A DNA stretch of 33,417 nt from Maricaulis sp. (GCF_030149235.1 NZ_JASBRW010000075.1:1-33417); one strand, 5' to 3'. Positions 8,022 to 17,178 are shown, counted from the stretch's first letter. Notes: generated from the sequence alone by a model not told the origin. Translations and numbers: made by a program.

Positions 8022-8788
8022 ACCCGTTGATGAAACGGCTTGCCGATCGCGCGGCAGGCGAAGTCCTCGAAATCGCGCGCTTCCTTGGTGGTGTGGCCGC
8101 TGTCTATCTGGTTCTGGTCACGCTCGGCTTTGCCGTGTTCCACATCCCGTCCCAATCCATGCAGCCGACGCTGGAAGTTGGCGACCGGGTTGTCGTGTCG
8201 AAATGGGCCTATGGCTATTCGCGCCACTCCCTGCCGCTGGGGCTGGGCTATCTCCTGCCGGACAGCTGGAATGCCCGCCTCGCCTGGGGGCAGCCGCGCC
8301 GTGGTGATGTGGTTGTGTTCCGCGATGAAAACCAGCCGGACGGCCGGGCCCGCAATCTGATCAAGCGGGTCATCGGTGTTGGCGGGGATATGGTCGAGGT
8401 ACGCGACGGTCGCCTTTACATCAATGACGAGCCGGCCGAACGGGTACTGGACGAGATCCGCAATTACCGTGAATTCCCGACCCAGCAGATCCAGACCGTG
8501 ACGCATTATGTTGAAGGGCTGCCGGGCGGGCGCGAGCACTCGATCTATGAGCGTTCGGACAATTACGCCCTGGATGATTACGGCCCAGTCCGCGTGCTTC
8601 CGGGCACGGTCTTTGTCATGGGTGACAATCGTGATGCCTCGCGGGACAGCCGCGCGCCGGGCGGGCCGGGCCTCGTGCCGTTGGCCAATGTCATTGGCCG
8701 CGCGGAAACCGTGCTCTTCACCTTCGAGCGCTGCCGCCGCGAGCAAGGCCTGTATTGCCCCCGTGGCCGTGTCTGGCAGGGCCTGTAG
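8018..8788 (+). CDS. lepB: Type I signal peptidase, first of tandem pair
   Basis: This 256-aa S26 peptidase is anchored by one N-terminal helix (about 22-42) with the catalytic domain outside. It cleaves signal peptides of exported proteins. Catalytic Ser47 sits in IPSQSMQPTLEVGD, Lys116 in NLIKRVIGVGGD, and the C-terminal box MGDNRDASRDSR is at 201-212. A long strand-rich insert (about 136-190) and a conserved Cys pair (C239, C247) follow the plan of the second copy. It overlaps ybjQ by 4 nt, and the second peptidase gene begins 3 nt after its stop. The SRHSLPLGLG segment after the Ser box is identical in both copies, even at the DNA level apart from one base. Confidence 0.95.
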   Translation: MNPLMKRLADRAAGEVLEIARFLGGVAAVYLVLVTLGFAVFHIPSQSMQPTLEVGDRVVVSKWAYGYSRHSLPLGLGYLLPDSWNARLAWGQPRRGDVVVFRDENQPDGRARNLIKRVIGVGGDMVEVRDGRLYINDEPAERVLDEIRNYREFPTQQIQTVTHYVEGLPGGREHSIYERSDNYALDDYGPVRVLPGTVFVMGDNRDASRDSRAPGGPGLVPLANVIGRAETVLFTFERCRREQGLYCPRGRVWQGL

Positions 8789-8791
8789 GCC

Positions 8792-9577
8792 GTGGCGTCG
8801 AGCTTCAGACTTCTGCGACGCCTGCCCGGCTGGGTGCGCTCGAATATTCGCGAAGCCAAGGAACTGACGAACTTCCTCGCCGGGGTGGCAGCGCTCTGGT
8901 TTGTCTGGACCTCGGCCGCTTTCGCGATCTACTACATCCCCTCCGAAAGCATGCAGCCATCACTCGAGGTGGGAGATCGGATCGCCGTGTCCAAATGGGC
9001 CTATGGCTATTCGCGTCACTCCCTGCCGCTGGGGCTGGGCGATTGGCTGCCGGAAGAATGGGACGGGCGGCTCGCCTGGGCCGACCCGCAACGCGGTGAT
9101 GTCGTCGTCCTGCAATCGCCGCGCGCCGATATTGTCCTGATCAAGCGCGTCACCGGGGTAGCGGGCGACGTCGTCGAGCTTCGCCGGGGGCGTCTTTATA
9201 TCAATGGCGAACAAGCCGAGCGTGAACTGGTCGATGAGCGTCGCTACCGCGAACATCGCGCCCGCATGGGCAGCGTGCATGTCGCCCACTTCACCGAGAC
9301 CTTGCCGCAAGGCGATGGTCGCCCGCATCCGATCTATGAGCGCACCGATGCCGGAGAACTGGATGATTTCGGACCCGTCACGGTACCGCCGGGGCATCTC
9401 TTCCTGATGGGTGATAACCGCGACCATTCTGTCGACAGCCGGCACTTTAACGGGCCGGGCTTTGTTCCGCTGGACAATGTTATCGGCCGCGCGGAAACGG
9501 TCCTGTTCACATTGAAACGCTGCCCTGACGACAGTGATTTGCATTGTCCGACAGGACGGGTCTGGCGCGGGCTTTAA
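8792..9577 (+). CDS. lepB: Type I signal peptidase, second of tandem pair
   Basis: This 261-aa paralogue of the preceding gene has one N-terminal membrane helix (about 28-49), Ser53 in IPSESMQPSLEVGD, Lys118 in VLIKRVTGVAGD and the box MGDNRDHSVDSR (206-217). The Cys pair is C244/C252. All catalytic residues are present, so both copies should be active. The GTG start at 8792 lies 3 nt after the previous stop with no clear ribosome-binding site, suggesting translation by re-initiation. Divergence is concentrated in the linker (about 140-190), which may alter substrate choice. It arose by tandem duplication. Confidence 0.94.
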   Translation: MASSFRLLRRLPGWVRSNIREAKELTNFLAGVAALWFVWTSAAFAIYYIPSESMQPSLEVGDRIAVSKWAYGYSRHSLPLGLGDWLPEEWDGRLAWADPQRGDVVVLQSPRADIVLIKRVTGVAGDVVELRRGRLYINGEQAERELVDERRYREHRARMGSVHVAHFTETLPQGDGRPHPIYERTDAGELDDFGPVTVPPGHLFLMGDNRDHSVDSRHFNGPGFVPLDNVIGRAETVLFTLKRCPDDSDLHCPTGRVWRGL

Positions 9578-9590
9578 ACACGCCCTAGTT

Positions 9591-9616
9591 TCCCGGCAAG
9601 ACAAACTTCGCCGGGG
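9591..9616 (+). promoter_or_regulatory. Hairpin overlapping the SDR ribosome-binding site
   Basis: CCCGGC at 9592-9597 can pair with GCCGGG at 9610-9615, extended by a G-U pair, with a 12-nt loop. The second arm contains the first bases of GGGGAG (9613-9618), the Shine-Dalgarno of the ATG at 9625. It could weaken read-through from the peptidase genes or control initiation. I see no T-run, so a simple terminator is less likely. The assignment is tentative. Confidence 0.3.
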
Positions 9617-9624
9617 AGAGCGCG

Positions 9625-10506
9625 ATGAGCCTTAAAGACAAGACGATTTTCATTACCGGTGCGAGCCGGGGTATCGGTCTCGCGATTGCCGAGCGCTGCG
9701 CCCGCGATGGCGCCAATATCGTTATTGCGGCGAAATCCGATGTCGCGCACCCGCGCCTGGAAGGCACGATCCATACCGCTGCCGAGGCGATCGAAAAGGC
9801 CGGCGGCAAGGCTCTGGCGGTGAAGTGCGATATCCGTGACGAAGCCAATGTCGAGGATGCTGTTGCTCAGGCGGTCGAGCATTTTGGCGGCATAGATGCG
9901 GTGGTGAACAACGCCTCCGCGATTTTCCCGGTCGGCACCAAGGATGTGCCGATGAAGCGCTATGATCTCATGCACGGCGTCAATGGTCGCGGCACCTTCC
10001 TGGTGACCCAGAAATGCCTGCCGCACCTGGAAAAGGCCGAGAACCCGCACATCCTGGTGCTGTCGCCGCCGCTCGACATGCGCCCGATGTGGTTTGGTCC
10101 GCACGTCGCCTATACCAGCGCGAAATATCAGATGAGCCTGTGCGTTCTGGGCTGGGGCGAGGAATTCAAGGGCAAGATTGCCGCCAATGCGATCTGGCCG
10201 CGCACCGCCGTTGCGACGGCTGCGATTTCCAATGTCCTCGCCGATGACGCGGCGATGAAACAGTGCCGCAAGCCGGAAATCCTCGCCGATACCGCCTACC
10301 GCGTCCTCAACAAGCCGGCCGCGGACTTTACCGGCAATTTCCTGATCGATGATACTTTCCTGTATTCCGAGGGCGTGACCGATTTCGAACAATATGCAGT
10401 CACCCCGGGCACCGATCTGCTGCCCGACTTCTTCGTGCCGGGTGAAGAGGATGCACCGACACCGCCGGGCGTGAAGCTGATGGATCTGTCCGGATTGTCC
10501 CACTAA
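9625..10506 (+). CDS. SDR family oxidoreductase, HSDL2-like
   Basis: This 293-aa short-chain dehydrogenase has the Rossmann motif TGASRGIG (11-18), the structural NNAS (95-98), and a catalytic Ser147, Tyr163 (YTSAK) and Lys167. The lysine at 37 in IAAKSD after the second strand favours NADP(H). The mid-region LSPPLDMRPMWFGPH and the C-terminal FLIDDTFLYSEGV resemble hydroxysteroid dehydrogenase-like protein 2 and its bacterial relatives, which act on lipid-related substrates; the substrate here is unknown. The start is supported by GGGGAG 7 nt upstream. The HDAC-like gene begins 4 nt after its stop, so the two are likely cotranscribed. Confidence 0.92.
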   Translation: MSLKDKTIFITGASRGIGLAIAERCARDGANIVIAAKSDVAHPRLEGTIHTAAEAIEKAGGKALAVKCDIRDEANVEDAVAQAVEHFGGIDAVVNNASAIFPVGTKDVPMKRYDLMHGVNGRGTFLVTQKCLPHLEKAENPHILVLSPPLDMRPMWFGPHVAYTSAKYQMSLCVLGWGEEFKGKIAANAIWPRTAVATAAISNVLADDAAMKQCRKPEILADTAYRVLNKPAADFTGNFLIDDTFLYSEGVTDFEQYAVTPGTDLLPDFFVPGEEDAPTPPGVKLMDLSGLSH

Positions 10507-10510
10507 GGCC

Positions 10511-11434
10511 ATGACGGCCCTCATTATCGACAGTGCAGCCAGTGCGGGCCATCCCGTCCCGCCGGGGCATCCCGAGCACCAAGGCCGCTATGATGCAGCC
10601 CGGGCGGCGCTTGAGGGCGTTGCCAATGCGCGCTGGCTGAACAGTCGCGCGGCGGTTCGCAGCGAACTGGAACGCTTTCACACCGCGGCCCATATCGAGC
10701 GCGTGCTGGGTTTAACCGCGACGGTCAGCGAGGGCGACTGGGCCGCCCTGGATGCGGACACCCAAGTCACGCAAAGCTCGGCCGCTGCCGGATTGCATGC
10801 GGCCGGCGGCGTGGTGGAAGCGGTCGACCGCGTTATGCGGGGCGAGGGGCTTCACGCCTTTTGCCTGGCTCGTCCGCCGGGCCATCACGCCGAGCCGGAC
10901 CGGGCGATGGGGTTCTGCCTGTTCAACTCGATCGCTGTCGGGGCCTGCCATGCGCTCGAGGCGCACGGGCTGGATCGGGTCGCAATCGTCGATGTCGACG
11001 TGCACCACGGTAATGGCTCGCAATGCCTGGCCGAAGTTGATGAGCGCGTCTTCTTCGCCTCGCTGCATCAGGCCCCGCTTTATCCGGGGACGGGAACGCG
11101 CAAGGAAACCGGCCGCAACGGCAATGTCCTCAACATCCCGCTGCCGGCCAATACCCCCGCCGCGGTCTGGCGTCAGCATTTCGAAGGCGAGGTGCTCCCG
11201 GCCCTGAAACAGTTCCAGCCGCAAATGCTCTTCGTTTCTGCCGGTTTCGATGCGTATGCGGATGATCCGCTGGGCGGTTTCCTGTTGCAGGATGTCGATT
11301 ATGCCTGGATCGCGCAGGAATTGGCGGGCGTGGCAGAGGAAACTGCGGATTCCCGTCTTGTCTCCGTGATGGAGGGCGGATACGACTGCCCCGCACTGGG
11401 CCGGGCAGCGGCCGCTTTCACCGCGGCACTGTAA
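10511..11434 (+). CDS. Histone deacetylase family protein (class II HDAC / acetylpolyamine amidohydrolase-like)
   Basis: This 307-aa zinc-dependent deacetylase carries RPPGHHAEPDRAMGFC with the catalytic pair His125/His126. The zinc ligands are Asp163 and His165 in VDVDVHHGNG and Asp247 in SAGFDAYADDPLGG. A GGY near the end supplies the transition-state tyrosine. The bacterial substrate is probably a small acetylated amine or an acetyl-lysine protein; sequence alone does not decide. The gene follows the SDR gene by 4 nt and lies upstream of the xseB cluster, an arrangement I recall from other alphaproteobacteria. Confidence 0.94.
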   Translation: MTALIIDSAASAGHPVPPGHPEHQGRYDAARAALEGVANARWLNSRAAVRSELERFHTAAHIERVLGLTATVSEGDWAALDADTQVTQSSAAAGLHAAGGVVEAVDRVMRGEGLHAFCLARPPGHHAEPDRAMGFCLFNSIAVGACHALEAHGLDRVAIVDVDVHHGNGSQCLAEVDERVFFASLHQAPLYPGTGTRKETGRNGNVLNIPLPANTPAAVWRQHFEGEVLPALKQFQPQMLFVSAGFDAYADDPLGGFLLQDVDYAWIAQELAGVAEETADSRLVSVMEGGYDCPALGRAAAAFTAAL

Positions 11435-11459
11435 CGGCATCAAGAATGAGTGGCTTGGC

Positions 11460-12110
11460 GTGGCGGGGCACGGCAGCCTGAATGGCACCCCGCTCAATGG
11501 TCACGGAAAGTCCGCCATCTTGTCTGCCACGCCTTCACAGCGCCCCGGACGTATCACGATCGCCCGACACGGCCAGCCGGATGCCAACCGCGAAACGCGG
11601 CTGGATTGGCGCGGCTATGAGGATTGGTGGGACAATATCTACCAGCCGGCCTCCCTGGCGGCGGGGCAGAGCGCCCCGGACAAGCTCAAGGCCGCCGCTG
11701 CCGAGGCGCACATCGTTTATGCCTCGACCCTGACCCGCGCCGTCGAGACGGCCGAGGCCGCAGCCCCCGGTCGTGAGCTTGAGATTGATCCGGTCTTCAT
11801 CGAGGCTGAGCTGCCGCCGCCGGCCATGCCCGGCCGTTACATGGCCAAGACCTGGGGCGTGTTTGCGCGCTGTTCCTGGTGGTTCGGATTTGCCCGCGGC
11901 CGCGAGAGTCGTCACGAGGCCGAAGCGCGCGCCGCGATGGCTGCCGCTCGCCTGGTTGAGGCCGCACAGGACGGTGATGTCGTGCTCTGTGCCCATGGCT
12001 GGTTCAACCGCATGATGCGGCCGCATATCCGCTCTGCCGGCTGGCGCTGCGTCAGCGATGGCGGCGATAGCTACTGGTCCTTCCGTCAATATGAATACCG
12101 CGCGCGATAG
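11460..12110 (+). CDS. Histidine phosphatase (phosphoglycerate mutase) family protein
   Basis: The phospho-acceptor motif ARHGQPDAN (His37 counted from GTG 11460) and the second catalytic histidine in LCAHGWFN place this 216-aa protein in branch 1 of the histidine phosphatase superfamily. It contains an unusual Trp-rich stretch (WRGYEDWWDN) after the active-site loop. The start is uncertain: GTG 11460 is the longest option, while TTG 11520 would begin 15 residues before the active-site block, as in most family members. Substrate unknown. It lies between the deacetylase gene and xseB. Confidence 0.85.
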   Translation: MAGHGSLNGTPLNGHGKSAILSATPSQRPGRITIARHGQPDANRETRLDWRGYEDWWDNIYQPASLAAGQSAPDKLKAAAAEAHIVYASTLTRAVETAEAAAPGRELEIDPVFIEAELPPPAMPGRYMAKTWGVFARCSWWFGFARGRESRHEAEARAAMAAARLVEAAQDGDVVLCAHGWFNRMMRPHIRSAGWRCVSDGGDSYWSFRQYEYRAR

Positions 12111-12169
12111 CGCGTTGCTCCGGCTCGCGGCCCTGCCTATGCTGCGCCGGACTTTTGGAGTTCGCATTC

Positions 12170-12418
12170 ATGTCCGACACCCCTAATGCCGACATCGCCG
12201 AGATGAGTTTCGAGCACGCCCTGGCCGAGCTTGAGCGCATTGTTCAGCAGCTGGAAAGCGGTGAGGTCGAACTGGAGCGGTCGATCGCCATCTATGAGCG
12301 CGGCGCGGCCCTGCGGGCGCATTGCGACAGCAAGCTCAAGGATGCCGAGCTCAAGGTCGAGAAAATCGTGCGCGGTGAAGACGGTTCGGTGACCACCGAG
12401 CCGGCCGGGCTGGACTAG
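12170..12418 (+). CDS. xseB: Exodeoxyribonuclease VII small subunit
   Basis: This 82-aa protein matches the family length. The segments MSFEHALAELERIVQQLESG and LERSIAIYERGAALRAHC form the helical hairpin by which XseB coats the long arm of XseA in the exonuclease that degrades single-stranded DNA. The ATG at 12170 follows GGAG (12156-12159) at normal spacing; a TTG at 12155 is in frame but has no ribosome-binding site. xseA is not in the window. It is the first gene of the xseB-ispA-dxs-tlyA cluster. Confidence 0.95.
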   Translation: MSDTPNADIAEMSFEHALAELERIVQQLESGEVELERSIAIYERGAALRAHCDSKLKDAELKVEKIVRGEDGSVTTEPAGLD

Positions 12419-12504
12419 CGTTTCTTACAAGCGTTCCGGGACTGACCCGGTCCCGCCAATCCCCACAGGGTCCGGGCCGTTTGTGCCCGGCGACAAGGAC
12501 ACTG

Positions 12505-13398
12505 ATGACCAGCGAGAGCTTTGAGCACGCCCTGAACGAGACCGCCGACCGCATAACGGTCGCGCTCGATGCGCTTCTGCCCCGCGCAGAAGGCCCCGAG
12601 GCGCGTCTCAATTCCGCCATGCGCTATGCCGCGCTGGGGCCGGGCAAGCGGCTACGTCCTTTCCTGGTCATGGAATGCGGCAATCTGGTCGGCGCCGATG
12701 AGCGCGGCCTTTTACGTGTCGGCTGTGCGCTGGAATGCATCCATGCCTATTCGCTGATCCATGATGATCTGCCCTGCATGGATGATGATGATCTGCGCCG
12801 CGGCCGGCCGACCGTGCACAAGGCCTATGACGAGGCGACGGCGGTTTTGGCTGGTGATGCGCTGCAATCCTCGGCTTATGAGATCCTGGCGCATCCGGAT
12901 ACACACCCGCGCGGCAGCGTCCGCGCCCGTCTGGTGGAGAAACTGGCCCGGGCCAGCGGCGCTGGCGGCATGGTCGGCGGCCAGATGATCGACATTATCG
13001 GCGAGAGCGAGACGCTGGATATCTCGGTTGTCACCCGCATGCACCGGATGAAAACCGGTGCGCTGATCAATTTTGCTGCCGAAGCGGTGGCGACTCTGAA
13101 GGATATCGACGATCATATCCGGCGGTCTCTGGACGGGTTTGCCCATGACCTCGGACTGGCCTATCAGATCACCGATGATCTGCTCGATGCCACTGGCAAT
13201 GCGGATGATGCAGGCAAGGCTGTCGGCAAGGATGCCGGTCAAGGAAAAGCCACCTTTGTCACCACATTGGGCATTGAAGGCGCCAAGGACCGTTCGCGAC
13301 ACTTGGCCGCGCAGGCGAAGGAACACCTTGATCCCTTCGGCGAGCGAGCAAATTTGTTAAAAGAGGCGGTTGATTTCATTCTGACCCGCCAAGCGTAG
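12505..13398 (+). CDS. ispA: Polyprenyl (farnesyl) diphosphate synthase
   Basis: This 297-aa enzyme joins isopentenyl diphosphate to DMAPP/GPP to give farnesyl diphosphate. The first Asp-rich motif is DDLPCMD (87-93), preceded by the [10 protein letters not shown] substrate loop; the second is DDLLD (224-228), followed by [14 protein letters not shown]. Bulky-residue control of chain length cannot be judged reliably, so geranyl or geranylgeranyl synthesis is not excluded. The ATG at 12505 has AAGGA 7 nt upstream. dxs follows after 17 nt, so precursor supply and prenyl elongation are coexpressed. Confidence 0.95.
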   Translation: MTSESFEHALNETADRITVALDALLPRAEGPEARLNSAMRYAALGPGKRLRPFLVMECGNLVGADERGLLRVGCALECIHAYSLIHDDLPCMDDDDLRRGRPTVHKAYDEATAVLAGDALQSSAYEILAHPDTHPRGSVRARLVEKLARASGAGGMVGGQMIDIIGESETLDISVVTRMHRMKTGALINFAAEAVATLKDIDDHIRRSLDGFAHDLGLAYQITDDLLDATGNADDAGKAVGKDAGQGKATFVTTLGIEGAKDRSRHLAAQAKEHLDPFGERANLLKEAVDFILTRQA

Positions 13399-13415
13399 AG
13401 AGCAGGACGCTGCCG

Positions 13416-15344
13416 ATGTCTGTGAAGACACCCAATCTGGACCGGATCCATTCGCCTGCCGATCTGAAGAATCTCAATCTCGAGACGCTCACATCGGTGG
13501 CTGACGAATTGCGCGCTGAAACCATTGATGCGGTCTCTGTCACGGGCGGCCATCTCGGCGCCGGTCTCGGCGTCGTCGAACTGACGACAGCGCTGCACCA
13601 TGTGTTTGATACGCCGCGCGACGTGCTGGTGTGGGATGTCGGCCACCAGTGCTATCCGCACAAGATCCTGACCGAGCGTCGTGACCGTATCCGCACGCTG
13701 CGCCAGGGCGGTGGCCTGTCCGGCTTCACCAAGCGCTCGGAAAGCGAATACGACCCGTTCGGCGCGGCCCATGCCTCGACCTCGATTTCCGCCGGCCTCG
13801 GTTTTGCCGTTGCGCGCGACCTCAAGGAAGAGCAGGACCGTCACGTGATCGCGGTGATCGGTGATGGCTCGATGACGGCTGGCATGGCCTATGAGGCCAT
13901 GAATAATGCCGGCGGTCTCAATTCCCGCCTCATCGTCATCCTGAACGACAACGACATGTCCATCGCGCCGCCGGTTGGCGCCATGAGCCATTATTTCTCC
14001 CGCCTGGTGTCGAGCCAGGGCTATCGCAATATCCGCAAGCTGGGCAAGGGCGTCGCCAAGGTGCTGCATGTCGAGGATGCGGCGCGCCGGGCCGAGGAAT
14101 ACATGCGCGGCATGGCCATGGGTGGCACGCTGTTCGAGGAAATGGGCTTCCGCTATGTCGGCCCGATCGACGGCCATGATATGGGCCAGCTGGTCGCCGT
14201 CCTGCGCAATGTGCGCGATGGCGAGGATGGTCCGGTCCTGATCCACTGCGTCACGCAGAAAGGCAAGGGCTATGCCCCCGCCGAGGCCTCGGACGACAAG
14301 TATCACGGCGTTGCCAAGTTCAATGTCGTCACCGGCGAGCAGCAGAAATCCAAGGGCGGACCACCGTCCTACACCAAGGTTTTCGCCCAGCAGCTGGTTG
14401 AGGAAGCCAAGAAGGATGACCGCATTGTCGGGATTACCGCGGCCATGCCCGGCGGAACCGGCATGGACCTGTTCGGTGAGACCTTCCCGGATCGCATGTT
14501 TGATGTCGGCATTGCTGAGCAGCACGCCGTGACCTTCGCCGGAGGTCTTGCAGCAGACGGGATGAAACCCTTCTGTGCGCTCTATTCGACCTTCCTTCAG
14601 CGCGGCTATGACCAGGTTGTGCATGATGTGGCGATCCAGAAACTGCCGGTCCGCTTTGCCATTGACCGGGCCGGTCTGGTCGGCGCGGATGGCTGTACCC
14701 ATGCCGGCTCATTTGATATCGGTTATATGGGCGCGCTTCCGGGCATGGTGGTTATGGCGGCTGCCGATGAGCTCGAGCTCAAGCGCATGGTCGCCACTGC
14801 CGCCGAGATCGATGATCGCCCGTCCTCCTTCCGCTATCCACGTGGCAATGGCACCGGCATGGACATGCCGGCTGTGATCGAACCGCTCGAGATCGGCAAG
14901 GGCCGTATCCTGCGGGAAGGCGGCTCGGTCGCCATTCTCTCGCTCGGTACGCGTCTGGGCGAAGCTATAAAGGCTGCTGACACGCTGGCGGCCCAAGGCT
15001 TCCCGGCAACTATCGCCGATGCCCGTTTCGCCAAGCCGTTGGATGAAGAACTGGTGCTGCGCCTGGCGCGCGAGCATGAGGTATTGATCACGGTGGAAGA
15101 GGGCGCACGCGGCGGTTTCGGCGCGTTTGTGCTCGAGCTGCTGGCCGAGAAGGGCGCTCTCGATCGTGGTCTCAAGGTGCGGACCATGACCCTGCCTGAC
15201 GTCTTCCAGGACCAGGACACGCCGTTCAACATGTATGAAACGGCCGGCCTCAACGCCCGCCACATCGCCGCCAAGGCGCTCGAAGCGCTGGGCCGGGAAG
15301 AACATGCGGCCCAGATGATAGCAGCACAGTTTCCGGCTGAATAA
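13416..15344 (+). CDS. dxs: 1-deoxy-D-xylulose-5-phosphate synthase
   Basis: This 642-aa TPP-dependent enzyme condenses pyruvate and glyceraldehyde 3-phosphate in the first step of the MEP isoprenoid pathway. [19 protein letters not shown] lies in the first domain, followed by the TPP/Mg motif [18 protein letters not shown]. The transketolase-like pyrimidine domain begins near SYTKVF and contains [14 protein letters not shown] with the catalytic Glu. The C-terminal domain follows at about residues 490-630. Length and motifs are complete. The downstream tlyA starts 17 nt after the stop. Confidence 0.97.
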   Translation: MSVKTPNLDRIHSPADLKNLNLETLTSVADELRAETIDAVSVTGGHLGAGLGVVELTTALHHVFDTPRDVLVWDVGHQCYPHKILTERRDRIRTLRQGGGLSGFTKRSESEYDPFGAAHASTSISAGLGFAVARDLKEEQDRHVIAVIGDGSMTAGMAYEAMNNAGGLNSRLIVILNDNDMSIAPPVGAMSHYFSRLVSSQGYRNIRKLGKGVAKVLHVEDAARRAEEYMRGMAMGGTLFEEMGFRYVGPIDGHDMGQLVAVLRNVRDGEDGPVLIHCVTQKGKGYAPAEASDDKYHGVAKFNVVTGEQQKSKGGPPSYTKVFAQQLVEEAKKDDRIVGITAAMPGGTGMDLFGETFPDRMFDVGIAEQHAVTFAGGLAADGMKPFCALYSTFLQRGYDQVVHDVAIQKLPVRFAIDRAGLVGADGCTHAGSFDIGYMGALPGMVVMAAADELELKRMVATAAEIDDRPSSFRYPRGNGTGMDMPAVIEPLEIGKGRILREGGSVAILSLGTRLGEAIKAADTLAAQGFPATIADARFAKPLDEELVLRLAREHEVLITVEEGARGGFGAFVLELLAEKGALDRGLKVRTMTLPDVFQDQDTPFNMYETAGLNARHIAAKALEALGREEHAAQMIAAQFPAE

Positions 15345-15361
15345 AATCTGAAAGAGGCGCC

Positions 15362-16102
15362 ATGCCCCGCGCCGACAAATACCTCGTCGAACACGGTTTT
15401 TTTGATACCCGCGCTCGCGCCCAGGCGGCGATCGAGGCGGGTCGTGTGGTGGTCGATGGCCAGGTCGTGCGCAAGGCCTCGCAGAAAATCGAGCCCGGCG
15501 CCGTTATCGAGGCTGAAGCGGCGCATCCCTGGGTCAGTCGCGCGGCTCTGAAACTGGTCGAGGCACTGGATCGTTTCGATATCGACCCAAGCGGGCTGAC
15601 CTGTCTCGATGTCGGTTCCTCGACCGGCGGGTTTTCCGAAGTCCTGCTCGAGCGCGGCGCAGCCAAGGTGATTGCGGTCGATGTCGGCCGGGAGCAGCTT
15701 CATGCCAAGTTGCGCGGCGACAAGCGCATCGTCTCGCTGGAAGGCCAGGATGCGCGTCAGCTTTCGATCGCCGAGATCACCGAAGCGCCGCAGCTCATCG
15801 TCTGCGATGCCAGCTTCATCTCGCTTCTGAAAGTCATCCCGGTCCCCCTGTCACTGGCTGCACCGGGCGCCGTCTTCATCGGCCTGATCAAGCCGCAATT
15901 CGAGGTCGGCCGTGAGGGCCTGGCTCGCGGCGGGCTGGTCAAGGATGAAGCGTTGAGAGACGAGGCGGTCGCCCGCGTGCGAGACGCCCTGGACGGGCTG
16001 GAGGGGTTTGCCGTGGCCGACGTCATCAAGAGCCCGATCACCGGCGGTGACGGTAATCTGGAATATCTGGTGCTGGCCCGGCGGGGTTATCGTTCAAATT
16101 GA
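15362..16102 (+). CDS. tlyA: TlyA family rRNA methyltransferase / putative hemolysin
   Basis: This 246-aa protein has an N-terminal S4 RNA-binding domain (about 2-60; RADKYLVEHGFFDTRARAQA and AGRVVVDGQVV) and an FtsJ-like methyltransferase domain with the SAM motif CLDVGSSTGGFSEVLLERG (about 81-99). DASFISLLKVIP and GLIKPQFEVG are further TlyA hallmarks. Mycobacterial TlyA makes 2'-O-methylcytidine in 16S and 23S rRNA; the same chemistry is inferred. It closes the xseB-ispA-dxs run and probably shares its transcript. Confidence 0.95.
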   Translation: MPRADKYLVEHGFFDTRARAQAAIEAGRVVVDGQVVRKASQKIEPGAVIEAEAAHPWVSRAALKLVEALDRFDIDPSGLTCLDVGSSTGGFSEVLLERGAAKVIAVDVGREQLHAKLRGDKRIVSLEGQDARQLSIAEITEAPQLIVCDASFISLLKVIPVPLSLAAPGAVFIGLIKPQFEVGREGLARGGLVKDEALRDEAVARVRDALDGLEGFAVADVIKSPITGGDGNLEYLVLARRGYRSN

Positions 16103-16314
16103 TCAAGGGCTTGCAACCGGCCAGCTCGAAGGCCGCCGCGTCGCACGCAAGAGATAGAAGCGTCGGCCTGTTACTGCAGCCAGCCCGGCTGCCTCCTCTG
16201 CCTGCGGCGGGTTGGGCTGACGTATTGCCCGAGGCCCAGGGCTAGCAGCTATTGGGCTCACCATGTTAAGGCTTCGACCGGAGCATGACGAAGCAGGCAC
16301 GGTGAGCAGGCGGG
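16103..16314. other. Intergenic region after tlyA
   Basis: These 212 bp carry no convincing gene. A 6-bp stem with a 5-nt loop (GCAGCC at 16176-16181, GGCTGC at 16187-16192) is the only clear structure; it lacks a T-run. A promoter for the downstream gene is expected here, but I could not identify boxes with confidence. Confidence 0.4.
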
Positions 16315-17178
16315 ATGACCGTATCAAAACACAATCTGATCGTTTCCAGACTCCAGGCCAACGCGAAGTCGGGCCAACGCATCAAGCTGGTTCTGGTGGG
16401 AGTTTTCTGGCTAGTCCTCATGCTGGTCAACTGGCCTGAATGGGCCTTCGGGACGGGTTCTGGGGCGCTTGTGCCAACGACATGGGCGAGCCTGCTGGCC
16501 CTTGAACTGAGCCCGGTCGCCCTGGTTACCCTCGCCCTGAACGCTGTATTTGCCTTTCTCGTCCTGCGTTGGCTTCAGTCTCCCGCTAAAAGCGGCGCTG
16601 ATATGCTCGAGCATCCCGTGCTAATGTCGCTCAAGAAACGCGGCATCGACCCGGAAGTGGCGCTCGCCGAATTCCAACAAGCCTATGACGCCGGCAGCTT
16701 CGTGGAGACCGAAGAGCTGATCGCGACGCCTTCTTGGGCCTTTTTGACCCCTCCGGCAAATGCGAAGGTGGTCCGAATGACCGACTGTGCCTCGCTCTAT
16801 TTTCGGGCTTCCGGCGCCGAGCTGCTGGCGAAAGCGGGGGCCATGAGCGGCGCGCTCACAAACCGCCAAGCCGACCTTGTTGCCAAGTCTGCAAAGGATG
16901 CCGATACAGTTGTCATTCGCACTACGACCACGCGCAACAGCCTGAATGAAATTGCTTGCGAACCCGGGGACGTTAGCCGCCTGGTGAAATTCTTCACCAG
17001 CCACAATCCCGGCATCGTCGTGGGCTGGACCAAGGAGCGTGAAGCCCTGTGGAATGAAAGCCCAAAGGCCTTTATTCAGGCGGCACCAAAACAAGGCGCA
17101 TCGGCTGCTGACGTCCGTACATCACGTGATGCTATGGAGGTCGCGGAAGACCTGACCGACAAGCTGTCGGGCGATTAA
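16315..17178 (+). CDS. Two-TM protein with soluble C-terminal domain, unrecognised
   Basis: This 287-aa protein has a short basic N-terminus, two hydrophobic helices (about 22-42 and 58-85) and a soluble domain of about 200 residues. The domain begins LKKRGIDPEVALAEFQQAYDAG and includes PSWAFLTPPANAKVVRMTDC, SLYFRASG and NPGIVVGWTKEREALWNESP. The 'PSWAF' plus strand-like segments suggest a folded alpha/beta or PH-like sensor domain, as in membrane proteins that read out a lipid or stress signal; this is only an impression. Codon use resembles neighbours slightly less well (more AA/AG-rich codons), so recent acquisition is possible. No operon partner. Two cysteines (in TDC and NEIAC) are not arranged as a known motif. 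Confidence 0.8.
   Translation: MTVSKHNLIVSRLQANAKSGQRIKLVLVGVFWLVLMLVNWPEWAFGTGSGALVPTTWASLLALELSPVALVTLALNAVFAFLVLRWLQSPAKSGADMLEHPVLMSLKKRGIDPEVALAEFQQAYDAGSFVETEELIATPSWAFLTPPANAKVVRMTDCASLYFRASGAELLAKAGAMSGALTNRQADLVAKSAKDADTVVIRTTTTRNSLNEIACEPGDVSRLVKFFTSHNPGIVVGWTKEREALWNESPKAFIQAAPKQGASAADVRTSRDAMEVAEDLTDKLSGD

Noticed and set aside
13239..14702. A 487-codon minus-strand frame across the dxs gene
   Set aside because: It lies fully opposite ispA and dxs, which have complete catalytic motifs; high GC makes such antisense frames common.
16176..16192. Hairpin after tlyA as a terminator
   Set aside because: 6-bp stem only and no T-run; chance occurrence is likely at this GC content.
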